A stretch of DNA of 64,000 nucleotides from Aldehydirespirator sp965116965 (GCA_965116965.1 OZ220743.1:186001-250000), one strand, 5' to 3'. Positions 50,724 through 59,809 are shown, numbered from the stretch's first letter. The notes: generated by a model from the sequence alone, not told the origin. Made by a program: numbers and translations.

Positions 50724-52134
50724 GGCTCTCCGCGTTTCAGGTCGGGGTGAGGGTGTCGAGCAGTGTCCAGTTGGGTCTGCCGGCGTAGAGCAGGGCGCGG
50801 ATGCGGTAGTTGGCGAAGTCAGTGGACCCGAACGCGGCGCGTTTGACGCGTTTGATCAAGTTGTTGGCGGCTTCGGCAGCGGCGTTGGTGACCCTGGCGG
50901 TGTGCCAGTTGGCGATCTGGGTGCGCCAGCGCTCGATGGTGCGGCCGAGCCGGTTGATCTCCGGCGGCAGGCCAGGGTCTTGGAGGTCCTGGGCGAGGCG
51001 GGCGACGGTGGCTGCGCCCACTTCGGTGTCGTCGATGTCATAGATCGAGCGGAGGGTCTCTTCAGCGGTGCCAGGCGTCGCGGACCTCGCCGTAGGGGTC
51101 TCCTGCGTCGAGCAGGCCCCGCAGCCGGACGCGGCCTTGCTCGGTGATCTTCTCGGACGCGGACACCAGCAGCTTGCGGGCCCGATACAGCGGGTCGTGT
51201 TTGTGGCCGCGGTGGCCGAGGGTCTGCTGCTGGACTCTGCGGCGGACCTCGTCGAGGGCGTCGTTGCCCAACCGCACGACGTGGAACGGGTCCGCGACCT
51301 GCTTCGCGTGGGGCACTGCTGCGTCGAACGCGGCCCGGTAGGGGCCAGAGAGGTCCAGCACCGCCCAACCGACGCCGGCCAGCCAGCTGCGGGGCCGCGC
51401 CAGCAGCCACCGTGTGGGCGCTTTGGCGGTGCGGCCTGGGACTATGTCCAGAAGCTGGCCCCGCCCGACGTCGACGATGCCGGTGGCCCAGGCCTTGGTC
51501 CAGAACCGGCCGCGGCGCCACATCAGGTGCTCGTCGAGGCCGAGCGCGGCCACATCGCAGATGCGCTCGGTGTCGGCCTCGAGCAGCGCAGAGCCCCAGC
51601 GGCGCACCGACTCGTTCACCGGGCGCCGGCTGCACCCGAGCTCGTCGGCGATGTCGCAGTGGGGCCGGCCCTGCCCGGACTGGCGCGTCGCCCAGCGCCC
51701 CGCCCGGGTCGTCAGCCTCTCGCGCTCGGGCGCGATCTCGGGGTCCTGCTCGGTCACGGTCCCCGCCGCGCAGTCGGGGTCCCAGCAGCGCCAGCGGCGC
51801 CTGCTGCACCAGCCGAGCGGGCCGGCCGAACGCCGCCAGGTCCACCAGCTCCACCGCCCGCTCGCCGTCAGACCACAACGCTCCGCCACAGCCCTCGCAG
51901 CCCGGCCTCGGCGCCCGCCGGCGGATGTGCACCCGCAGCGGTGCGCCGGCCTCGTCGTCGACGCCGAGCACCTCCACATCGCCCAGTCCCACCAACAGCT
52001 CACAGACGCGCGTAGGGTCGCACTCCACAGGGATCCTCCAGATCTCGGCTGTTCGGAAGCGCCGATTCTGGGGGATCCCTCGCGTTCAGACGGGGACCCT
52101 CACCCTGCCGACTCCGACCTCAAAGCGAAGCACC
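50724..52134 (-). mobile_element. ISL3-type insertion sequence, copy 1 (decayed)
   Basis: Terminal inverted repeats (GGCTCTCCGCGTTTCAGGTC at 50724 and the related GGTGCTTCGCTTTGAGGTCG reading inward from 52134) match those of copy 2 at 59810-61223. The element is 1411 bp. I see no clear target duplication. Confidence 0.8.
50737..52028 (-). pseudogene. ISL3-family transposase, two frameshifts
   Basis: It is colinear with the transposase at 59917-61210. A GTG start gives MECDPTRVCELLVGLGDVEV with a zinc-finger-like CEGCGG. Two bases are missing near 51803 relative to copy 2, shifting the frame after RPARLV. The body (SGPYRAAFDAAVPHA, DEVRRRVQQQTLGHRG) then runs to DAWHR plus stop, where the reading moves to another frame that carries the conserved end (TNAAAEAANNLIKRVKRAAF). 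The second break is identical in copy 2. Confidence 0.8.
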
Positions 52135-52350
52135 CGAAATCCTCAGCGGCAAGAAACTGGCCAATGAGTTCGTGGCGAACCGGACGCGGTGGCCATCGAT
52201 GGCCAATAGATCACACGTGAGAACCTTGTCGAACTGACGCGGATCGAGCCCTTGTGCCGGCGAGCTGAGGATCAATGTGGCCTGATGCTGCGGAAGACTG
52301 GTGCGCAGTTCCGAATGCATACGACCGGCGAGTGAGCGCAGGCCTGCCCT
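52135..52350 (-). pseudogene. Gene remnant between two IS ends
   Basis: An open frame here reads MHSELRTSLPQHQATLILSS and RFATNSLASFLPL before entering the ISL3 end. Its upstream part runs through a solitary IS1182-type terminal repeat, so neither end is native. I recognise no family. Confidence 0.4.
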
Positions 52351-52366
52351 AGGAGACTGTTGAGTA
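52351..52366. repeat. Solitary IS1182-type terminal inverted repeat
   Basis: GGAGACTGTTGAGTAA differs by one base from the left end of the IS1182-type element at 57740-57755. No partner end or transposase is attached, so it marks a deleted element. Confidence 0.65.
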
Positions 52367-52443
52367 ATGCGATTTTGGAGCAGCATGCAAGCTTCTGACC
52401 TGGGGTTTTGCAATTGAGATTTGCGCGATTTGGGAGTTGCTCA

Positions 52444-52881
52444 TCACTCTCCTAGGTCAACAAACCTGTTCAGGCCTTCCGCAAGATTCGAGCCTGCGAG
52501 TAGTAGCCGGTAGTCGGTGATCATCTCATGACTGCTGCGCCGACGACGCTCGGCTTCCGACTCTGTCTCCGGCTGATAGAGGTGATTGCGGCGCGTGAAT
52601 ACACGCCAGCGCTCATCGGTCCACGGCACGCTCGGCCCGGCTGTGATCAGCCGCTGTAGGAATTCCTCGTATCCCGCCACCGTCACCTGCGGAGGAGTCT
52701 CGATGTCTGAGTCCTCCGGGATGGTCACCCACATCCCAACGATCGAGTCGATGTGACGCTTGAAGCCGTTGTCGGCCGCGGGTACAAGACGCTTCCTGGC
52801 TAGTGCTGTGTCGTCGAAATGGCTAGGGCAGCGCAGCAGGACCGAGACCCTGCTTGAGAGCGCTCCGGACGCCCCGATCAT
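52444..52881 (-). CDS. Hypothetical protein following the GHKL ATPase gene
   Basis: This is a 145-residue protein, one base downstream of the stop of the GHKL ATPase gene on the same strand. Visible features are a Ser/Leu-rich start, a central WVTIPEDSDIETPPQVTVAG and a charged RVFTRRNHLYQPETESEAER stretch. It has no family I can name. It could be the C-terminal part of the ATPase protein separated by a frameshift, because GHKL proteins in restriction systems are usually longer than 268 residues, or a separate coupled gene. Confidence 0.5.
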   Translation of the reverse strand: MIGASGALSSRVSVLLRCPSHFDDTALARKRLVPAADNGFKRHIDSIVGMWVTIPEDSDIETPPQVTVAGYEEFLQRLITAGPSVPWTDERWRVFTRRNHLYQPETESEAERRRRSSHEMITDYRLLLAGSNLAEGLNRFVDLGE

Positions 52882-52882
52882 T

Positions 52883-53689
52883 TCAGCGACGGACCACTAG
52901 GTCTCGCATTGCGTCGCTGATGGCGAAGGTCCCGACAAGCGCCTGACGCCCACAGTTCGTCTCAAGTTGACGCTGTGTTCCGTCGGTGAACCCCCACATC
53001 TGAGCATCGCCGCTGCTGTTTCCTGTGCCGTTGTTGGCGATGTGGGGATTGCGGCGTGACACGATCAACTGGAGATGTTCCGGGCCGCAGAACCGCAAAG
53101 ACCCCGAACCGCCCATGTTGTATCGGCCCTGAGCGAACGGGATCCGGTCCTTGTTGCTGCTCGTCAGCGAGCACAGCGTCTCAGGGAACATCGAAGGGAT
53201 CTGGCCCTCGCCGGCATCCGCGACGCTCACACATGCGGGGGACTTGTCGGCGCCTCCAGTGACCGCGACCGTGATCTTCTCAGCGTGGCCGATCCTGGCC
53301 CGGTGGGGCCAGTCCCACACGTCACCCCCATACTTCTCTGCCTCGGGACTCTTGCGATCAATGAACCTCGCCACCGCGGCTCGAGGAGAGGTCGGGCCAT
53401 CAGGATCCTCCGGATTGGCGCCGGCCGCCCAGCAGGCATTGATCAGCCTCGCGTCCACCGCGTTCGTGAGCTTCTCAGCAAGCGCCGCTACCGGATCGCT
53501 CTGCTGGTTCGCGACGATGCTCAAGTTGCCCGGATTGTCACCCAGCGGCCGCCAGGCGTCGGGATTGTCCCAGTAGCCCGCTTGGCGCAGCGCCGCTACA
53601 GCAGCGTCGCCGCTGTCAGCACTCATCAGCGCTCGGCACAGCCGCTCGGCATGTTGAAAGGTCATGGGCCTCCTCGCATCAGGCGACAC
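52883..53689 (-). CDS. GHKL-type ATPase (MutL/MORC-like), restriction-associated
   Basis: This is an ATP-binding protein of the gyrase/Hsp90/histidine kinase/MutL fold. The N box is EKLTNAVDARLINA (residues 72-85, with the Asn and the Asp), the G1 box is VADAGEGQIPSMFPETL (Asp158, Gly160, Gly162), and the lid/G2 box is FAQGRYNMGGSGSLRFCG (185-202). GTG at 53689 or, better, the ATG at 53665 preceded by AGGAGG could start it. GHKL ATPases of this kind are known next to restriction-modification genes. Here the divergent cytosine methyltransferase gene starts 256 bp away. At 268 residues only the ATPase part is present. Confidence 0.75.
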   Translation of the reverse strand: MSPDARRPMTFQHAERLCRALMSADSGDAAVAALRQAGYWDNPDAWRPLGDNPGNLSIVANQQSDPVAALAEKLTNAVDARLINACWAAGANPEDPDGPTSPRAAVARFIDRKSPEAEKYGGDVWDWPHRARIGHAEKITVAVTGGADKSPACVSVADAGEGQIPSMFPETLCSLTSSNKDRIPFAQGRYNMGGSGSLRFCGPEHLQLIVSRRNPHIANNGTGNSSGDAQMWGFTDGTQRQLETNCGRQALVGTFAISDAMRDLVVRR

Positions 53690-53944
53690 GACGCAAACGC
53701 CGCAACCGTAGACGCATCTGGCGACAGGCGGCGAAGCCGTCAGGGATCATCGCGCCGCCTACCTGGAGCCGTCTCCGCAGCGTAGCTCTGAGAGAGACGG
53801 CGACCGCATCTGTCACACCCCTGTTGTGTGCTTCTCGGTGTGGACCCTGTTGGAATTGATAGGCGGACGCGAGGCGTGCAGTTGCGCCTTGGGGATGGGC
53901 AGAGGGTGCGCGTCCAGGGCGACTGCAGCGTGCAAACTGAGGGT

Positions 53945-55033
53945 GTGACGGTTGGCTCCGCGATCTCGCTGTTCTCTGGCGCCGGTGGCCTCGACTTGGG
54001 GGTCGAGTCGGCAGGGTTTGCGATCCTGGCTGCGGTGGAATGGGACGACGATGCCTCAGACACCATGGAGAAGAACGCCCCGACCCACTTCCCAGGCTTG
54101 CGAGAAGTGGTTCGGGCCGACCTCTACCCGCTCGCCGCCGGCGCCGGCGAGGGCCTGGCCACGCGGGACATCCTCCGAGCGGCAGGCCTGTCGAGCCGGG
54201 AGAGGCCCGACTTGCTCGTGGGCGGGCCACCGTGCGTTGCATTCTCCAAGTCGGGATTCTGGCTCGACTGGAAGCGCGATGGCGTCGACCCCGCAGCGAG
54301 TCTGCTTCAGGCCTATACCCGTGTGCTTGCCGAGGCGAGGCCGCGGTACTTCATCCTTGAGAACGTGTACGCGCTGACCTTCAACAACAAGGCGAGCCGG
54401 CCGGCGTTCACCCGTCTGCTGGCAGAGATCGAGGCTGCCGGATACCGCTCCAAGTGGCAGGTGATGAACGCGGCCGACTACGGGGTGCCCCAGGCCCGGC
54501 CCCGGTTGTGCGTCGTGGGCTGCCGCAAGCGAGACACACTGCCTGATCTGCCGGATCCGACTCATCACGGACCGTGGGAACGACGAACTACGACCGGTGG
54601 GCCGCTGCCCCACGTCACCGCCGGCGAGGCGCTCGGAGGGCTGATCACTGAACCCGAGCCCGAGGAGGTCGTACGGGGGCGCTGGGGCCACCTGCTGCCC
54701 GAGATCCCGCCTGGCGACAACTACCTTTTCTTTACCGACAAGCGCGGCCACCCTGAGCCGATCTTCGAGTGGCGGTCCCGGTATTGGTCATTCCTGTTGA
54801 AGCTCGATCCCGGCAGGCCGTCACCGACCATCCAGGCTCAGCCCGGGCCCAACGTCGGTCCGTTCCACTGGGACAACCGCCGCCTGCGCGTCCCTGAGCT
54901 TCGGAGGCTCTTCACGTTCCCGGACGACTTCGCGTTCGTGGGCAAGCGAGCATCAGTGCAGGCGCAGGTCGGGAACTCGGTGCCTCCCCTGTTCGCTGAG
55001 CAAGTAGCTCGAGCCGTGGCGGCTGCGTGCTGA
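53945..55033 (+). CDS. DNA (cytosine-5-)methyltransferase
   Basis: This is a C5-cytosine DNA methyltransferase, likely the modification enzyme of a restriction system. I use the GTG at 53945 (MTVGSAISLFSGAGGLDLGV), preceded by GAGG, giving 362 residues. Motif I is LFSGAGGLDLG, motif IV GGPPCVAFSKSG with nucleophile Cys97, motif VI ENVYAL, motif VIII RPRLCVVGCR and motif X QVGNSVPPLFAEQVARAV. All are intact. The next gene, a PD-(D/E)XK nuclease, starts 24 bp later, and a Vsr gene is 2 kb away. Confidence 0.93.
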   Translation: MTVGSAISLFSGAGGLDLGVESAGFAILAAVEWDDDASDTMEKNAPTHFPGLREVVRADLYPLAAGAGEGLATRDILRAAGLSSRERPDLLVGGPPCVAFSKSGFWLDWKRDGVDPAASLLQAYTRVLAEARPRYFILENVYALTFNNKASRPAFTRLLAEIEAAGYRSKWQVMNAADYGVPQARPRLCVVGCRKRDTLPDLPDPTHHGPWERRTTTGGPLPHVTAGEALGGLITEPEPEEVVRGRWGHLLPEIPPGDNYLFFTDKRGHPEPIFEWRSRYWSFLLKLDPGRPSPTIQAQPGPNVGPFHWDNRRLRVPELRRLFTFPDDFAFVGKRASVQAQVGNSVPPLFAEQVARAVAAAC

Positions 55034-55057
55034 CGCGGCTCAACTGAGGAGCGGGCC

Positions 55058-56233
55058 GTGGCGGATCTGGCCGGCCGCAGCTACATCCCGAAGCTGTACC
55101 GCATCTCCAAGTCCCGCACACCCGTCGTGGACCTGCTGCTCAAAGGCGTCAAGGACGGCGGCGGACGAGTGGTCTCGTGCTCCTTTCCGGCCAAGCAACT
55201 GGCGCCGATCTTCATCGGTGCCGAGGACGGAGACAACCACCGGTATGGCCTTCTCGTCTATCCGTTCACCACGACGAGACGAGCCACCCGAAACCGACCA
55301 TCGACAGAGCACCGCTTCCAGATCCGCTACGGCGACCCAGAACGAGTTCGCCTCGAACCGAACCCGGTCGGCCACGATCCCGCTGGCGTCGACATCACTC
55401 TGATACTCGCCGTCGACCCCGAGACGGGCATCATCGTCGGTCTGGATCCTCTCGTCTATGCGCAGCTCCCGATGGGAATCTCGGGCTACTACCGGGACAC
55501 GAACGCCGAAGCAGTGAGAGCCACGGGCTGGGCCTGGTGGGCCAGGGAGAAGACAAGACCGCGCACGCCCCAGGGCGAGGGCTGGGAAGGCCTCGAATCC
55601 ATGGTCGGCTTCCGTCCTGACCGCTTGCTCGACTACGCCCGCTTCGAGGCACTCGCAACGAGCCTCGGCTTTGACACGGGTCTGCGCCTCAGCCTCGCTG
55701 AGCACTTCGTTGACGGCAGGATCGGTCGCCACGACCTTGAGACTCTCTACGGTGTCAGCGCAGCCACCATCCTTGACATCATCGAGTCGAACTTCCGCCT
55801 CGGCGTAGCGGTGCGGGGGAGCGTTGCAGAACACCACTTGGGCAACCTCCTCGACGGCGATCCCTGCGTCGCCAGCTACGAGGCGATCGACCAGGACGGG
55901 ATGCCCGACTTCCGGATCTGGCTTGACGACGGACGCGAACTGACGATCGAGTGCAAGAACGCTCTCAGCGAGCCCTACAAGGACGGTGACGCCAAAGTCG
56001 AGACCCAGAAGACACGCGATTCGGGTGCAGGAAGGAAGTACGGCTACGACGCTTTCGACATCGTTGCAGCGTGCATGTTCCCGGTCACCAAGCGATGGAC
56101 GTTCAGGTTCAAGTGGGCCCGCGATCTCACATCGTGGACCAAGGACAGCACAAAGATCGGCGCCATCCAGCGAATCGACAAGACCTGGGTCGATTCTCTC
56201 GACGACCTGCTCGGACATGAGCCCCAGCAATGA
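55058..56233 (+). CDS. Probable restriction endonuclease (PD-(D/E)XK)
   Basis: The 391-residue protein has no close family I can name, but a PD-(D/E)XK catalytic signature is clear near the C-terminus: PDFRIWLDDGRELTIECKN, with Asp284, Glu298 and Lys300. The N-terminal 250 residues (YIPKLYRISKSRTPVVDLLL, TLYGVSAATILDIIESNFRL) could recognise DNA. It starts with GTG 24 bp after the methyltransferase stop and is on the same strand, the standard arrangement of a type II restriction-modification pair. Confidence 0.75.
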   Translation: MADLAGRSYIPKLYRISKSRTPVVDLLLKGVKDGGGRVVSCSFPAKQLAPIFIGAEDGDNHRYGLLVYPFTTTRRATRNRPSTEHRFQIRYGDPERVRLEPNPVGHDPAGVDITLILAVDPETGIIVGLDPLVYAQLPMGISGYYRDTNAEAVRATGWAWWAREKTRPRTPQGEGWEGLESMVGFRPDRLLDYARFEALATSLGFDTGLRLSLAEHFVDGRIGRHDLETLYGVSAATILDIIESNFRLGVAVRGSVAEHHLGNLLDGDPCVASYEAIDQDGMPDFRIWLDDGRELTIECKNALSEPYKDGDAKVETQKTRDSGAGRKYGYDAFDIVAACMFPVTKRWTFRFKWARDLTSWTKDSTKIGAIQRIDKTWVDSLDDLLGHEPQQ

Positions 56234-56309
56234 GTGCGACCAATGCGGGGTTGCTGAACTCGGGGAGCCCGAACTGTTGCTGAGTGTCCAGCGGGTTGCT
56301 CCGACGGAG

Positions 56310-56648
56310 TCAGATCTCGTCGGCGACGGGCTCCAAGCCGACTAACGCCATGAAGCGCTCTCGAGACTCGTCCAACTCCTCCACACACGGACCGCAAGCG
56401 AAGTCCTCGTCATAGGCCTCATCCGCATCGCCACAGAGCACGCACCGGCCACTCATCGTCCGCCTGCCTGTATCAGCCCCGCTGTGAGGACCTCCAGCGT
56501 GGGACACTCCCGTGTAGTTGCTCAGACCCTGTGCCCGGTACAGGATGCGATACTGCTCAGCGCAGAGGAGCCACCACTGGTCACCCTCGTCGGAGCGGGC
56601 CAAGCTGTCCGCTACCGGCAGGTTGCACAAGTCGCAGTGCTCATCCAT
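56310..56648 (-). CDS. Small protein with zinc-ribbon-like CxxC motifs
   Basis: The 112-residue protein contains CDLC near the N-terminus, a single Cys in LLCAEQY, CVLCG near residue 70 and CGPC near residue 85. The spacing fits one or two zinc-binding modules. It contains no catalytic motif. It is between the restriction pair and vsr but on the opposite strand to the nuclease. Function is unknown. Confidence 0.5.
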   Translation of the reverse strand: MDEHCDLCNLPVADSLARSDEGDQWWLLCAEQYRILYRAQGLSNYTGVSHAGGPHSGADTGRRTMSGRCVLCGDADEAYDEDFACGPCVEELDESRERFMALVGLEPVADEI

Positions 56649-56655
56649 GGCCGGC

Positions 56656-57075
56656 TCACTGGCTTACATCCAAGGGCTCAGCCGTCGAACGATCCGGCAC
56701 GCTGCCCGTCCTGTTGACGCGTCGTTGACGCTTGATTCTGCTCAAACGCCAGACTGCCCCCGCGGTCACGCTAACGATGACCAGCAGGAGCAGGTCGCCC
56801 AACTGGCCCGAAACGAAACTGAGAGCGGAACCGACGATCACGCGAGACGCCACCGCGATCAGCGCACCGACCACCGAGGCAAAGCGCAGCGCCCGCCACA
56901 TCGCCATGCGAAACGGCACCCTCTCACCGCTCCACCAGCGGCCGACCACCTCGTAGCCGAAGCAGACGGCCAAGATCGCCGTCAACACCTGAACCTCATA
57001 CACCAGCGCTTGTAGAGCGAGCCACACCAGTATCTCCCAGATCATGAGACCCAACCTAATCCCAGGGTGTGACAT
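56656..57075 (-). CDS. Small membrane protein
   Basis: This is a 139-residue protein with three to four hydrophobic helices (MIWEILVWLALQALVYEVQV, ILAVCFGYEV, FASVVGALIAVASRVIVGSA, LLLLVIVSVTAGAVW) and a basic then acidic tail. Either the first ATG or the one 10 codons later could be used. It is 7 bp upstream of the zinc-ribbon-like gene on the same strand, so the two may be co-expressed. No family is recognised. Confidence 0.5.
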   Translation of the reverse strand: MSHPGIRLGLMIWEILVWLALQALVYEVQVLTAILAVCFGYEVVGRWWSGERVPFRMAMWRALRFASVVGALIAVASRVIVGSALSFVSGQLGDLLLLVIVSVTAGAVWRLSRIKRQRRVNRTGSVPDRSTAEPLDVSQ

Positions 57076-57140
57076 GCCTGGTGCATTTGGCCCACAGGCT
57101 CAGCTGCAGCGACGGCGCGAGGTTGCCCGTCCTCTGCATC

Positions 57141-57665
57141 TCAGGAGCCGCGACGTCTGTAGTCGCCTCCCTTCAGGAGGGCCGCGAGGACTGATTCCTG
57201 CACCCGGTCGGCCACGGACTCGGGGTCCTCGTGCTCCCAGAACCGCAGCACCGTCCATCCGGCCTGTTGTAGGTAGGTGGTGGTCTCAGCGTCCCGCTCG
57301 ACGTTGCGACCGATCTTGTTGGCCCAGTACTTGCGGTTGGTGGCCGGCTGGCTGCCGTGGTCGGGGCAGCCGTGCCAGTAGCAGCCGTCGACGAAGACAG
57401 CGATCCTGCTCTTACGCAGAACCAGGTCAGCCGTACGCGGGAGTTCCGGCTGGGGACGAGCCGAGACCCTGAATCGAATACCTCGTCGATGCACAGCGGA
57501 GCGCACGGCCATCTCGGGCTTCGTATCGCGGCTCCGATTGCCCTGCATCGACTTGCGGTTGCCGGGCGACGAAGCCCAAGACTCGCTCCCAGAGCCCCCG
57601 GCCACCTGCAGAAACATAGCGGGTGTCTCCGGCCCGGACGGCGTACTACTGGCCTCGTTGCTCAT
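57141..57665 (-). CDS. vsr: Very short patch repair endonuclease
   Basis: Vsr nicks beside T:G mismatches made by deamination of 5-methylcytosine, protecting cells that methylate cytosine. The chosen ATG gives 174 residues, near the usual 130-160 plus a 40-residue leader. The family line is clear: RSRDTKPEMAVRSAVHRRGI, TADLVLRKSRIAVFVDGCYW, HGCPDHGSQPATNRKYWANK, RNVERDAETTTYLQQAGWTV and LRFWEHEDP. Catalytic Asp and the zinc ligands (Cys and His of DGCYWHGCPDH) are present. It goes with the cytosine methyltransferase of this island. The reading frame is open far upstream into the IS1182-type element, but that part is not vsr. Confidence 0.9.
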   Translation of the reverse strand: MSNEASSTPSGPETPAMFLQVAGGSGSESWASSPGNRKSMQGNRSRDTKPEMAVRSAVHRRGIRFRVSARPQPELPRTADLVLRKSRIAVFVDGCYWHGCPDHGSQPATNRKYWANKIGRNVERDAETTTYLQQAGWTVLRFWEHEDPESVADRVQESVLAALLKGGDYRRRGS

Positions 57666-57739
57666 GCTTCGAAGGCAGCGACCGCGCAGCTGGCCGCGAA
57701 CCGTCCGGAAAGGACGCTCGTCGGGCAACCGTGGTCTTA

Positions 57740-59509
57740 GGAGACTGCTGAGTAATTCGGGTCGGGTGCTCGCGATCGTGGTGGCGGGGTGGGAGAATGG
57801 GGGTCGTGCAGGGCACTGAGAAGCCGGATCGGGAACTGTTGGACGCGCTGGGGCTGTGTTCGGGTCTGGTGCGGGAGGGGTCGGTTTGTCGGTTCTTGGC
57901 CGAGAACCGGCTGAGGCTGTTTCCCGATGGGTTGTTCGCCGATCTGTTCGGGCCTCGGGGCCGGCCGTCGGTTCCGGGGTCGGTGGTGGCGGTGGTGATG
58001 GTGCTGCAGGCGCTGGAGGGCTGCTCTGACCGTGAGGCGGCCGAGCGGCTGCGCTGCGATGTGCGCTGGAAGGCGGCGGCGGGCCTGTGCGTCGACGACG
58101 AGGGCTTCGACGCGTCGGTGCTGGTGCTGTGGCGCTGGAGGCTGCGCTCGAGTTCGCGTCCTGAGCGGGTCTTCGACGCGGTGCGCGTGGTGGCGTCTGA
58201 GTGCGGGGCGCTGTCAAAGAGCACCCGGCGGGCGCTTGATTCCACGGTGCTGTATGACGCGGTGGCGACCCAGGACACGGTCACGATGATCGGCTCGCAG
58301 ATCCGGCGGGTGCGCAAGCTGGCGCCGGCCGCGGCCGCGCTGGGGCTGAGCCGTGACTACGACGGGAGGGCCGAGCCGTCGTGCGACTGGGGCGGTCCCG
58401 AAGAGCGGGCCTGGCTGATCGACGATCTGGTCGATGACGCCCGCGCGGTGCTCGACGCGCTCGACGGCGCCGACCTCGACGACGAGGCGGCGCAGGCGGC
58501 GGAGCTGCTGGCGACGGTCGCGGGCCAAGACGTCGAGGCCGACCCGAAGGTGCCGGGCCGTGTGCGCATAGCGCGCCGCGTCGCGCCGGGCCGGGTGATC
58601 TCTGTGGTGGACCCCGAGGCCCGCCACGCCCGCAAGACCCGCTCACAGCGCCGAGACGGCTACAAGGCCCACATCGTCGCCGAGCCCGACACCGGCATCA
58701 TCACCGCAGCCGAGCTCACCACAGCAGACACCGCCGACGCCGCCACCGGCGCCCGCCTGCTCCAAGGCGACCCCACAGCCCCCCACAACACCACCGACAC
58801 CGCCGACGCCGAGGCCGCCGACACCGCCGACACCGCCGAGGCCGAGGCGCGCGCCGGGGGGTTCGTGGGGCTGGTGCTGGCCGACTCGGCCTACGCGTCG
58901 GGCGAGGCACTCGACGCGTTCGCGGCCGCCGGCTACGCGACCGCCATCAAGCCCATCGACCCCAAGCCGCGCATAGCCGGCGGCCTCACCCGAGACGACT
59001 TCGCCATCGACGCCGACGCCCAGACCGTGACCTGCCCCGCCGGGCACACCAAAGCCGTCACATCCGGCGCCGCCCGCTTCGGCAAGCTCTGCTCAGGCTG
59101 CCCCCTGCGCGTGCGCTGCACCACCTCGCCCGCGGGGCGCAGCGTCACCGTCGACGCCCACCACCAGCGCCGAGCAGCCAACAAGGACCGCTGGGCCCAG
59201 CCCGGCGTGCAGGCCGCCTACCGACAGCACCGGCCCATGGCCGAACGCTCCATCGCGTGGCTCACCCGAAACAAAGCCAGACGCGTCCCCTACCGAGGCG
59301 CCGCCGCCAACCACCTCTGGCTCACCACCCGAGCAGCCGCCGTCAACCTCGTGCGCCTCACCAACCTCGGCACCACCCACACCAACGGCGCCTTCACCCT
59401 CTGAACAGCCCGCCCAGCACCGACCGGGCCCACCAGCCCCAACCAGCCAACCCGCCGAGCATCCCCCACCCCAGACACCGGCCCCCACACCACTTGCTCA
59501 GCAGTCTCC
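57740..59509 (+). mobile_element. IS1182-type insertion sequence
   Basis: The ends are GGAGACTGCTGAGTAA (57740-57755) and the complement of GGAGACTGCTGAGCAA (59494-59509), differing by one base. The flanks read TTAG and CTAG, consistent with a 4-bp target duplication. Length is about 1770 bp with one intact transposase. Confidence 0.85.
57797..59404 (+). CDS. IS1182-family transposase
   Basis: This is a 535-residue DDE transposase. The N-terminal domain is typical (LFPDGLFADLFGPRGRPSVP, VVMVLQALEGCSDREAAERL). Catalytic residues are the first Asp in RALDSTVLYDA, the second Asp in LVLADSAYASG and the Glu in PMAERSIAWLTRN. A four-Cys stretch CPAGHTKAV to CSGCPLRVRC precedes the last part. An Ala/Asp/Thr repeat (TADTADAATG region, about 305-350) is an expanded insertion. 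The gene is open throughout, so the element may be active. Confidence 0.9.
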   Translation: MGVVQGTEKPDRELLDALGLCSGLVREGSVCRFLAENRLRLFPDGLFADLFGPRGRPSVPGSVVAVVMVLQALEGCSDREAAERLRCDVRWKAAAGLCVDDEGFDASVLVLWRWRLRSSSRPERVFDAVRVVASECGALSKSTRRALDSTVLYDAVATQDTVTMIGSQIRRVRKLAPAAAALGLSRDYDGRAEPSCDWGGPEERAWLIDDLVDDARAVLDALDGADLDDEAAQAAELLATVAGQDVEADPKVPGRVRIARRVAPGRVISVVDPEARHARKTRSQRRDGYKAHIVAEPDTGIITAAELTTADTADAATGARLLQGDPTAPHNTTDTADAEAADTADTAEAEARAGGFVGLVLADSAYASGEALDAFAAAGYATAIKPIDPKPRIAGGLTRDDFAIDADAQTVTCPAGHTKAVTSGAARFGKLCSGCPLRVRCTTSPAGRSVTVDAHHQRRAANKDRWAQPGVQAAYRQHRPMAERSIAWLTRNKARRVPYRGAAANHLWLTTRAAAVNLVRLTNLGTTHTNGAFTL

Positions 59510-59782
59510 TAGAGCGAGGCTCTGCTCCTGGTTGATCCAGCCCTCGTCCACGGCTTCCTGACAGTGGTCTCCAGCCCAACCGGAGCATGTCGGATCGGTG
59601 TTGTCGCCGGGGTCGGGTGCGGGCGCGACTGGTGTCGAGTCATCACCACCGTCATCATCGTCACAACCGACAGAAGCGAGCACCAACACCAACGAGATCA
59701 ACACCGCACCGCTGACGCTGTAGCACTTCGCGAACGCATTGCGGCTGAACGCCTTGAAGCGTCCCCGCCGCATCCCCGGCAC
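59510..59782 (-). pseudogene. Lipoprotein gene cut by the IS1182-type element
   Basis: A signal peptide (AFSRNAFAKCYSVSGAVLIS then LVLVLASVGC) with lipobox Cys40 and a following Asp-rich DDDDGGDDSTP linker is clear. After CSGWAGDHCQEAVDEGWINQ the reading enters the IS end and stops within a few codons. The ATG is only 28 bp from the ISL3 copy 2 end, so the gene is wedged between two insertions. Confidence 0.6.
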
Positions 59783-59809
59783 CAGACCCGCGGCTTCGTC
59801 GGTTTTATC

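Noticed and set aside
52120..52413. A real 97-residue gene
   Set aside because: Both ends of the frame lie in insertion-sequence ends, so only a gene remnant can be supported.
57666..58217. Extension of the Vsr frame upstream into the IS1182-type element
   Set aside because: The extra residues are Pro/Arg-rich and lie in the IS and its end; Vsr homology begins after the ATG at 57665.
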